From assembly GCA_035695825.1 (NCBI GenBank), contig DASRRH010000022.1, positions 124,001 to 188,000 of the forward strand: a stretch of DNA of 64,000 nucleotides, written 5' to 3'. The translations under genes were made by a program, and so were the position numbers. The stretch is from JAKEFM01 sp035695825. GTDB lineage: Bacteria; Planctomycetota; UBA1135; JAKEFM01. The notes under the pieces were generated by a model that worked only from the letters and a program-made list of their open reading frames with translations, did no database searches and had not been told where the DNA came from. Positions 45,804-52,413 of the stretch are shown one piece after another. The first letter of the stretch is position 1, and each line of letters opens with the position of its first letter.

Positions 45804-46007
45804 ATGAGGGTTCGTTCGTTCGCTTGGATCGCGCTCGTCGCGGCCGCCGCGCTCCCCTTCACGTTCGCCTGCAGGAGCGCGCGATCGTCTTCGGGCGCCG
45901 TCCAGAACATGACGATGACGGGGGAGAAGGAATGCACGTCCACCTGCGAGAAGGCGTGCGAGAAGGCCTGCGAGAAGGCGTGCCAGAAGGAGAACGCCCC
46001 GCAGTAG
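45804..46007 (+). CDS. Small secreted Cys/Lys-repeat lipoprotein-like peptide
   Basis: 67 residues. Signal MRVRSFAWIALVAAAALPFTFAC (lipobox-like F-A-C), then SARSSSGAVQNMTMTGEKE and a repeat (C-T-S-T)-CEKACEKACEKACQKEN with Cys every fourth residue. The four-residue spacing places Cys on one face of a helix, resembling short metal-binding (copper or zinc) or disulfide-linked peptides. ATG 45804 has ACAGGAGACAC before it, a good ribosome binding site. A strong hairpin follows the stop. No family recognised; it follows the candidate selenoprotein by 54 bases and may be co-transcribed with it. Confidence 0.75.
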   Translation: MRVRSFAWIALVAAAALPFTFACRSARSSSGAVQNMTMTGEKECTSTCEKACEKACEKACQKENAPQ

Positions 46008-46032
46008 CTCTCGGTACCCCGTCCGAGAATGG

Positions 46033-46060
46033 AGAGGGCCGCGCGGACGCGCGGCCCTCT
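46033..46060. terminator. Hairpin between the Cys-repeat gene and tRNA-Ala
   Basis: 12-base-pair stem (46033-46044 with 46049-46060) and a four-base loop, 26 bases after the small Cys-repeat gene and 17 bases past the 3' end of the convergent tRNA gene; serves either or both. Confidence 0.55.
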
Positions 46061-46076
46061 GTCTGGGGGGTCGATC

Positions 46077-46152
46077 TGGTGGAGACGAAGGGAGTCGAAC
46101 CCTCAACCTCCGCATTGCGAACGCGGCGCTCTTCCAGTTGAGCTACGTCCCC
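46077..46152 (-). tRNA. tRNA-Ala(CGC)
   Basis: 76 bases including an encoded 3' CCA. Cloverleaf: acceptor GGGGACG paired with CGTCTCC, D arm GCTC-AACTGGAA-GAGC, anticodon loop TTCGCAA with anticodon CGC (codon GCG), T arm GAGGGTTCGACTCCC with the TTCGA loop. The G3:U70 wobble pair, the identity element for alanyl-tRNA synthetase, is present. GCG is a very frequent codon in this genome. Confidence 0.95.
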
Positions 46153-46220
46153 GCGGACGGGAGGGATTCTAGGGAGGGTCGGGTCCTTTTTCGACGCCCC
46201 GCCTGCGGCCGGCGCCGGGC

Positions 46221-46226
46221 TACGAT
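46221..46226 (+). promoter_or_regulatory. Putative -10 element TACGAT, apparently leaderless gene
   Basis: TACGAT ends six bases before GTG 46233, so the predicted transcription start coincides with the start codon. No Shine-Dalgarno motif lies before the GTG. A comparable arrangement is at 38918-38933. Confidence 0.35.
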
Positions 46227-46232
46227 GGATCC

Positions 46233-49142
46233 GTGATCGCGCCCGCGCTCCTCCTCGCGATTCGGATCGCCTCCGACGCGGGAGGGGTCCGGACCTTCGA
46301 GGAGGTTCTCCACGTCGGGGAGCACCTCGACCTCGACACGGGCCTCGTGTCGAACCGGGAGGCGTTCGCGCACGCCCGGGCGGACCTCCACTTCGCCGGC
46401 GCCGAGACGGGGCTCCTGTGGCGATCCGGGGCGGGGCGCGCGGGCTCCGTCTCCGAGGACACGCCCCTCGAGGAGGTCCTCGAGGTCGCCCCGCGGCCGG
46501 AGGCGGATTCGCCCCCCGTTCCCCTGGAGCCAGGGAGCGTCGTCCTCTTCCGAACCTCGGAGGGGGTGGGCGGGAAGCTCCGCCTCCTCGCCGTCGACTG
46601 GAGGCTGCCCCAGCCCGGGGAGAGGTCGGGGGAGGAGGCCGGGACGAGGGGGGCGAACGGCGTGCGCCTCGAGTGGGTGCTCGCGGACGGCCCGACCCGT
46701 TTTTCGCCGGGGCCGGCGGGCGCGCGGGCGCGGACGGTCCCGCGGGGAATCGAGGTGAGCTGGGAGGAGGGCTCGCGCTGCCGCGTCGAGCGCGTCGACG
46801 AGGACACCGGGGCGCGCGCGATCCTCGCGCGGGAAGCGCTTCCTCCCCTTCTCGACGCGGACGCGCGGGAGGGGGGATTTTTCCGCTACGAGATCTCCCG
46901 TCGCCTCGCCGGGGAAGCCCTCTCGGATCGCGCGCGGATCTACGCCGTCCGCGCGGAAGGGGGGCTGCGCGGGGAGTTCCTCGTGAGCGGCTCGGCGCCC
47001 CGCATCGACCTCGCGCGCGGCTCGGTCGACGGGCCGCGCCACGATCTCTCCGTCCTCGCCGTCACCCCGGGGGGGATGCACTTCTCGCCCGCGCCGGGAG
47101 GAGCGATCCTCCCCCTCTCCGCCGAGGGACGGGCCCCGGCCGAGAGGCAATGGATCTCCGAGAGCGCGGCCTTCGTCGGGGTGGGGGGGACGGTCCTCGT
47201 CCGGACGCGCGACGGCCGCCGCGCGCGCGTGCGCGTCCTCGAGATCCTCCGGGAGGAGGCGAAGGGGATCGGGGCCCGACTCGCCTTCGAGTTCCTCCCG
47301 GACTACGGACGCGCGTTCGTCGAGCCTCCCGGCAACCTCGAGGTCTCCTTCGAGGGGGGCCGCGTGCGGCTGCGCTGGACGCACCCCGAAGCGGGGGCGG
47401 GCCTCTTCCGCGTCGAGCGGGAGCACCGAGGGGGATTCGAGGCCGTGGCGGAGGTCGAAGGAACGTCCTACGAAGAGCCGGCGGGCGAGCGTCTCTTCGC
47501 CGCCTTCCGCGTCGTGCGCCGCGACGCTCGGGGTCGGGAGTCGCTTCCGAGCGGCATCGCCTCCCTCGCGGTCTTCGAGCGGGGAGGAGCCGGGCCCTTC
47601 GCCGATCGAGCGACGGCCTCCCTCGGCAGCCCCGACCACGCGCGGAGGGAGGAGGCGGAGCGCGCGCTCCGCGCGATGGGCGCCGCCGCCCGCGATGCGC
47701 TCCGCCGGGCCGCTTCGAGCGAGGATCCGGAGGTCGCCGAGAGGGCCGGTGAGATCCTCCGGGAGATCGGCTCCCCGGGAGAGCCCGGGGGAGAGGTCGG
47801 GGCGGAGGCGCTCGCGGAGCGATTCGGACGCGCAGAAGCGGACCGGTCCGGACTGCTCGATCCCGAGCGCCGCCTTCTCGCCCTCCTCTCGGATTCCCTC
47901 GGCGCGGAGGACCGGGTCTTCCTCGGAGAACGGGATCCCGACCCTTTCCTCCGGAGGGTGGCAAAGTCTCCCCGATTCGGGCCGGCCTCGAGCGTCGGCG
48001 AGCCCCCGTACGCGGAGGCGTCGCGCGAGCCGTACGCCTTCGATCGGGCCGCCGCGGGACGGCTCTTCGGTTCGGGGCGGTCCGGCGCGGAGGTCGCCGC
48101 GGATCTCGTCCGGAGCCTCCCGCGCCGGCCGGTCCGCGACGCCTGGCTGCTCCGCACCGTCGTCGACGGGATGCGCGACCCGGCGCTGTCCGAGGAGCGC
48201 CGGGAGAGGGCAGAGGTCGCGCTCCGCTGTCTCCACGGCCGCCCTCCCGGGGACGTCGCCTCGCTCGGCGCAGCGGAGGCCGTGCTCGGAGAGGCCTTCG
48301 CGCTCGAGCGTGCGCGGGCGATGCGCGCCGTCGCCTGCGGCGCGTTCGCCCTCCGGGAGGACGGGGGGGGAGAGCCGGTCGAGGTGGAGAGCCTCCTCTT
48401 GCTGCAGGAGGCGGTGGACCGGGCCGAGCCTGGAACCCGGATTCTCCTCCGACGGGGGGAGTACGGGGGGGGCCCGGGGGTGACCCTCACGATCCGACGG
48501 GGGGGGGTGAGGCTCTCGGCGGCGGAGGAGGGGATCGTTCTCGCGGTCCCGGTCCGACTCGAGGGGGCGGACGAGGTCCGGATCGAGGGGCTCGCGGTCT
48601 CCCCCGCCGGGCCCGCCCTCCATGCCCTCCGCTCCTCGCTCGTCGCGGAGCGGTGCACGTTCGGGCCGGCGATGGTGGGCGCCGTCGCGGATCGGAGCGA
48701 GCTCTGCTTCCGGGACTGCCGCTTCGAGGCGTCGAGCGGGAACGCGGGCTACGGGATCCAGGTCCAGCGCGGATCCTTCCTGGTCCTCGAAGGCTGCCTC
48801 CTCCGGGGCTTCTCGACGGGGATCTACCTCGCGGCCCCGGCGCTCGTCGAGAGGACCGTCTTCTCCGGTCCTCCCGGGGCGCAGGCGGCCGTGCAGGGAT
48901 CCACGGACGCCTACCTCGGCCTCGTCCGCTGCGCCGTGCGCGGTTCGCGGAACGCGCTGCGCACCCTCCCGGCCGGCTTCGCCGCGGGGATCGCCCTCGA
49001 CCGGGTCGCCAGCCCTTTCGAGGGGCTGGGGACGTCCTTCCTCCTCTGCTCGGAGGATCTTTCCCCCGCGGCCGGATCCGGAGTCGTGAAGACCGACGCT
49101 GCCGCGTTCAGCGACTGCGAAGCGGCGATCCGCCCTCGGTGA
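46233..49142 (+). CDS. Large HEAT-repeat and beta-helix protein, unknown function
   Basis: 969 residues. No clear signal peptide. The N-terminal 300 residues form beta-rich segments without recognised family; a fibronectin-like section spans about 365-450 (PPGNLEVSFEGGRVRLRWTH ... LFAAFRVVRRD); a HEAT-like helical pair follows at about 460-510 (HARREEAERALRAMGAAARD, EDPEVAERAGEILREIG), a helical middle, then a C-terminal right-handed beta-helix (about 715-960: VRLEGADEVRIEGLAVSPAG, GYGIQVQRGSFLVLEGCLLRG, GIYLAAPALVERTVF). Probably an extracellular or envelope-associated polysaccharide-binding protein, but export is not shown by the start. Its 3' end overlaps the convergent membrane gene by 35 bases. 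Confidence 0.7.
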   Translation: MIAPALLLAIRIASDAGGVRTFEEVLHVGEHLDLDTGLVSNREAFAHARADLHFAGAETGLLWRSGAGRAGSVSEDTPLEEVLEVAPRPEADSPPVPLEPGSVVLFRTSEGVGGKLRLLAVDWRLPQPGERSGEEAGTRGANGVRLEWVLADGPTRFSPGPAGARARTVPRGIEVSWEEGSRCRVERVDEDTGARAILAREALPPLLDADAREGGFFRYEISRRLAGEALSDRARIYAVRAEGGLRGEFLVSGSAPRIDLARGSVDGPRHDLSVLAVTPGGMHFSPAPGGAILPLSAEGRAPAERQWISESAAFVGVGGTVLVRTRDGRRARVRVLEILREEAKGIGARLAFEFLPDYGRAFVEPPGNLEVSFEGGRVRLRWTHPEAGAGLFRVEREHRGGFEAVAEVEGTSYEEPAGERLFAAFRVVRRDARGRESLPSGIASLAVFERGGAGPFADRATASLGSPDHARREEAERALRAMGAAARDALRRAASSEDPEVAERAGEILREIGSPGEPGGEVGAEALAERFGRAEADRSGLLDPERRLLALLSDSLGAEDRVFLGERDPDPFLRRVAKSPRFGPASSVGEPPYAEASREPYAFDRAAAGRLFGSGRSGAEVAADLVRSLPRRPVRDAWLLRTVVDGMRDPALSEERRERAEVALRCLHGRPPGDVASLGAAEAVLGEAFALERARAMRAVACGAFALREDGGGEPVEVESLLLLQEAVDRAEPGTRILLRRGEYGGGPGVTLTIRRGGVRLSAAEEGIVLAVPVRLEGADEVRIEGLAVSPAGPALHALRSSLVAERCTFGPAMVGAVADRSELCFRDCRFEASSGNAGYGIQVQRGSFLVLEGCLLRGFSTGIYLAAPALVERTVFSGPPGAQAAVQGSTDAYLGLVRCAVRGSRNALRTLPAGFAAGIALDRVASPFEGLGTSFLLCSEDLSPAAGSGVVKTDAAAFSDCEAAIRPR

Positions 49143-50451
49143 CGGCGGTCCGCGCGCACGCGTCGAAGGCGAGCGCGACGAGGCCGGCGGCGGCAAGGGC
49201 CCCGTGCAGGACGGCCCGCGTCAGGTGGAGGGGCAGCTGCCACCTCAGGTCGCCGGGGTAGACGAAGTAGATCGCGCCCTGGGCGAGGAGCGCTCCGACG
49301 AAGCCGGCGAAGAGGAAGCCGGCGGATCCTCTTCGGAGCGCTGGTCCCAGAGCGAGCGCGCCCGCGGGCACGAGGAGGAGGTAGAGCCCCCACCCGGACG
49401 ACCCCTTGATCCGGAAGAACTCCCCTGCGAACGCTCGCGCGATCGCGCTCGCCCGGGCCCATGCGTGCGGCCCGAAGAGGTTGAGGGAGAGCCGCTCATA
49501 GCCATAGGCGCGGCGCAGGGTCTCCGAGAGGAGGAAGGCGCCTCCGCACGCGAGGGCGCCGGCGAGAACCCCGCGCCGCGCCCTCCCGCGGGCGAAGGCG
49601 AGCGCGACGGCGAGGTTCACGAACGCGAGGACAATCCCCTCCGCCTTGAGGAGGACCCCGAAGGCCGTGAGCGCGATCCCGACTGGGGCGGCTCCGCACG
49701 CGAGGAGGAGGAGCCCCCCTCCTTCGAAAGCGAGGAGCGGGAGGTCGACCAGGCCGTTTGACGCGTTGTCGAGGACGACCGGCGTCGCCGCGAAAGCGAG
49801 GGCGCCCGCCCGGCGGGCGAGGGGTGAAGCGAGGGGGCCGAGGGCACCGTCGAGGAGCCCGAGGCAGGCGGGGAGGAAGAGGGCGTAGAAGAGCTTCGTG
49901 GTGTCGTTGTCGACGCCCCCCGCGAAGTCGTGGACGAGAGCGAGGAGCATCGGGGCGAGCGGCGGGTGGTCGCCCGGGGCGCGGATCTCGAGCCAGGGGA
50001 CGGCCCCGAGATCGAATCGCCCCGACTCGTGGAGGACGCGGGCCTTGATCCCCCAGTTCGTGACCTGGTCGCCATCGAAGAGCGGCCGCGCCACGGTCTC
50101 CGCGAAGGCGAGCGCGCAGAAGAACGCCGTGGCGAGGGCGAGCGACCGGGAAAGGGCCGAGGAGGGCTCGTGCGGGGGCGAGTCCCACCGCTTGCCCCGT
50201 CGCAACGCGAGCCAGGCGGCGGGGATCGCAGGCGCGAAGGTCGTGAGCAGGCCGATCCGCACGCCGAGAAGGTCGAGGACGATCCTCCATGTCCCCACGA
50301 GGCCGCACCCGAGGAGGAACGCGAGCGAGAGCCGCGCGAAGCGCCGGAGGGGAGGATCGAAGGGGGGGAGGAACCGGAGAGCGATCTCCCCGCAGAGGGA
50401 GAGCGAGACGGCGGCCGCGAGGACGCCGAACAGGCCGGCGGCCAGGGTCAC
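49108..50451 (-). CDS. Multi-pass membrane protein, GT-C glycosyltransferase-like
   Basis: 447 residues with about 11-12 membrane helices. An early loop has the acidic cluster DGDQVTNWGIKARVLHESG, then DHPPLAPMLLALVHDFAGGVDND, which resembles the catalytic loop of GT-C (GT39/GT83-type) sugar transferases using polyprenyl-phosphate donors. The C-terminal helices (GWGLYLLLVPAGALALG, AGFLFAGFVGALLAQGAIYF) complete a typical fold. GTG 50451 overlaps the upstream stop by four bases (GTGA) and follows GGGAGGAAG. It may transfer a sugar to an envelope lipid or protein with its partner gene. Donor and acceptor unknown. Confidence 0.72.
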   Translation of the reverse strand: MTLAAGLFGVLAAAVSLSLCGEIALRFLPPFDPPLRRFARLSLAFLLGCGLVGTWRIVLDLLGVRIGLLTTFAPAIPAAWLALRRGKRWDSPPHEPSSALSRSLALATAFFCALAFAETVARPLFDGDQVTNWGIKARVLHESGRFDLGAVPWLEIRAPGDHPPLAPMLLALVHDFAGGVDNDTTKLFYALFLPACLGLLDGALGPLASPLARRAGALAFAATPVVLDNASNGLVDLPLLAFEGGGLLLLACGAAPVGIALTAFGVLLKAEGIVLAFVNLAVALAFARGRARRGVLAGALACGGAFLLSETLRRAYGYERLSLNLFGPHAWARASAIARAFAGEFFRIKGSSGWGLYLLLVPAGALALGPALRRGSAGFLFAGFVGALLAQGAIYFVYPGDLRWQLPLHLTRAVLHGALAAAGLVALAFDACARTAVTEGGSPLRSR

Positions 50452-51245
50452 CTTCCTCCCGCCGGGCGCCGGACCGCGTACTTCCGCGGGCTCCACTCGA
50501 GCAGGCTCTCGGTGAGGCCGGCGCGAGCCGCCCGGGGACGGAGGTCGAGCGCGGTGTCGAGCGCGATCAGGAGGTCGGACTCCCGGAGGAGGGCGTCGGT
50601 CTCCGCGTCGTCGTAGAGGACCCGTTTGCCGCGGAGCTCGGCGCGCACCCGCTCGAGAGCCGCGGCCGGCTCCCAATCCGAACCTGCACCTCGCAGGTAG
50701 TTCCCGATCCGTTCGACCTTCGGATTCACCCGCTCGACGACGCGTCCGCCGGCCCGCGGCGGGAGGAACCAGTACGCGAGGTCGGGATAGGGATAGCGGT
50801 CGGTCACCGCGAGGATGCGGTCCTCGGGCCGGACGCGCGGGGCGAGAGCCTCGAGGAAGCGGTAGTGGTCGGGGAGGGTGTCCTCCGTCTCCCCCGTGCC
50901 CGGGGGCGCAAACCGCTCGCGGTAGCGTTCGCGGACGCGGCCGACGTTCGCGGGGAAACCAACGGCGAGCCCGAGCGCGAAGGCGGCCGCGAGGAACAGG
51001 AACGGCCAGCGGGTGAGACGAATGCCGTCGTGGAGGCCGGCCGCGCGCGCCGCGACGAGGATCCCGGCTGCGAGGAACGCCGTGAAGCCGAAGGAACCGC
51101 CGAGCGCTCGCCCAAGGGCCCGGAGATAGGCGCCCGTGTCCCAGGAGGAACTCTCCCCGAGGACTCCGTAGGCCGCGGCGAGGGCGCATCCCCCCCCGCA
51201 TAGGGCGAGGGCGCGCGCGAAGGGGTTTCTCGAGATCGGGCCCAC
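50448..51245 (-). CDS. Membrane protein partner of the GT-C-like gene
   Basis: About 265 residues from GTG 51245 (the farther GTG 51305 would add 20 residues). Three to four N-terminal membrane helices (ALALCGGGCALAAAYGVLG, GFTAFLAAGILVAARA, WPFLFLAAAFALGLAVGF), then a soluble C-terminal domain of about 150 residues (DTLPDHYRFLEALAPRVRPE, KRVLYDDAETDALLRESDLL). No family recognised. A TATTCT hexamer at minus 51279-51274 lies upstream of 51245 but downstream of 51305, which favours the shorter start. Coupled to the downstream GT-C-like gene by GTGA. Confidence 0.6.
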   Translation of the reverse strand: MGPISRNPFARALALCGGGCALAAAYGVLGESSSWDTGAYLRALGRALGGSFGFTAFLAAGILVAARAAGLHDGIRLTRWPFLFLAAAFALGLAVGFPANVGRVRERYRERFAPPGTGETEDTLPDHYRFLEALAPRVRPEDRILAVTDRYPYPDLAYWFLPPRAGGRVVERVNPKVERIGNYLRGAGSDWEPAAALERVRAELRGKRVLYDDAETDALLRESDLLIALDTALDLRPRAARAGLTESLLEWSPRKYAVRRPAGGR

Positions 51246-51294
51246 CCGCGGGACTTCGGGGAACCGAGAATAGTCGGGAGGGCGGTGCGGGCAT

Positions 51295-51300
51295 CTAGAA
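51295..51300 (+). promoter_or_regulatory. Putative -10 element TAGAAT
   Basis: TAGAAT lies 14 bases before the ATG of the small Cys-containing gene (51314), giving a very short leader. It also lies within the divergent control region shared with the gene at 50448. Confidence 0.35.
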
Positions 51301-51313
51301 TCCACGCGCCGCC

Positions 51314-51817
51314 ATGGTCGTGTTCGTCCGCCGCCCCTGCTGGAGCATCGTCTGCGCGGGGGACCTCCAGCGGCAGCGGATCCCTTGTCCGGAGCACGCC
51401 TCGACGCTCGACTGCACCTTCACCTGCTCGGAAGCCCGGGCCGGTGCTCCGTCGACCTGCACGCTCTGTTTCGAGTCGAACGGTCCGGAGAAGCCCGCTC
51501 GCCTCGCCTACGCGGAGCCCCCGCCCATGGTTCCGGCCTCTGCCGGCGCGCGGGAGCCGGAACCCGTTCCCTCGAGGTTCCCTCCCCGTCGCGCGCCTCC
51601 CCGCGAGGAGCCGCGTCGGGCCCCCTCGGCGGCCGTCTCCCCTCCGCCACGTCCCGACCTCTCCTCCCGACCCCGCCCCCCCGGCCCGACGGCCGAGGGC
51701 GCGGCGACGAGCGGAGTTCCACGGGCGGGAGGACCCGCGCGTCGGCGGCGGAAGCGGCGCCCGCGCGCGAGAGGGACGGGACCGGCGGGCGGACCGCCGC
51801 CTGCTTCAGAAGGGTGA
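51314..51817 (+). CDS. Small protein with Cys-rich N-terminus and Pro/Arg-rich tail
   Basis: 167 residues. The N-terminal 60 residues contain eight Cys (RRPCWSIVCAGDL, RIPCPEHASTLDCTFTC, STCTLCFESNG), with a C-x2-C pair (T-C-T-L-C), suggestive of a zinc-binding or disulfide module; the remaining 100 residues are a Pro/Arg/Ala-rich low-complexity tail ending RRRRKRRPRARGTGPAGG. There is no signal peptide. A TAGAAT -10 element precedes the ATG. Its stop overlaps the convergent next gene by 12 bases. The basic tail may bind nucleic acid or polyanions. No family recognised, and the coding status is not certain because this composition also occurs in non-coding DNA here. Confidence 0.55.
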   Translation: MVVFVRRPCWSIVCAGDLQRQRIPCPEHASTLDCTFTCSEARAGAPSTCTLCFESNGPEKPARLAYAEPPPMVPASAGAREPEPVPSRFPPRRAPPREEPRRAPSAAVSPPPRPDLSSRPRPPGPTAEGAATSGVPRAGGPARRRRKRRPRARGTGPAGGPPPASEG

Positions 51818-52330
51818 GTGGTACCCGGCGACGGGCTGGAAGGCCGGCTCGGCTCCGAACCCGCCGTTCGGGCAGAGGAGCCCGTCCCCTGTTCCGGCCG
51901 CCTTGGGGTTGCGCGGCGGAGGTCCGATGGTGAGATTCCAGCTCGATCCGCCGGTGGAATCGCCCGGGGTCTCGGACTCCGCAGCGACCAGCGCGAACGT
52001 CGCGGAGTCGGGCTCGACGAGGACGAGGGAGGTCCGCGTTCGACCGCCTTCGGCGAAGAGCGGCGCGCAGCACACCGCGATCCCCTCGGCCGTCGCGTAG
52101 TCGAACGCGAAGCCGTCCGTCTCGATTCCCTCGGGGACGGCGAGGAGGGCGGACCCTCCCGGCTCGAGCGCCAGATAGAACGGGCCGCCCCCTGTCGGAG
52201 GGCGGATGGCGAGGATGGCGGCCGCGGGGCTCGGGTGCGCGAAAAACACCTCGGTCGGGGACGCCTCGAGGGCGAAGCGCACTTCGGCCGGCGCCGCCGC
52301 GGCGAGGAGCAGGAACGGAGTACCGATCAT
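51806..52330 (-). CDS. Small secreted protein, unknown function
   Basis: 174 residues. Signal peptide MIGTPFLLLAAAAPAEVRFA, then a beta-rich mature chain (EVFFAHPSPAAAILAIRPPT, PFYLALEPGGSALLAVPEG, RTRTSLVLVEPDSATFALV) ending SWNLTIGPPPRNPKAAGTGD and a Pro/Gly tail with one Cys pair (AVCCAPLF) and LLCPNG. ATG 52330 is preceded by AAGGAGG at the ideal distance. The gene follows the CHAT operon on the same strand 83 bases after the CHAT stop, so co-transcription is possible. No family recognised. Confidence 0.7.
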   Translation of the reverse strand: MIGTPFLLLAAAAPAEVRFALEASPTEVFFAHPSPAAAILAIRPPTGGGPFYLALEPGGSALLAVPEGIETDGFAFDYATAEGIAVCCAPLFAEGGRTRTSLVLVEPDSATFALVAAESETPGDSTGGSSWNLTIGPPPRNPKAAGTGDGLLCPNGGFGAEPAFQPVAGYHSPF

Positions 52331-52413
52331 CGCGGGCCTCCTTCGCAACCCCGGGGATCGGGGAGCGCGGCCGCCTTATCGGAGGCCCGGCGTCGAGAAC
52401 TTTAGACGCGATA

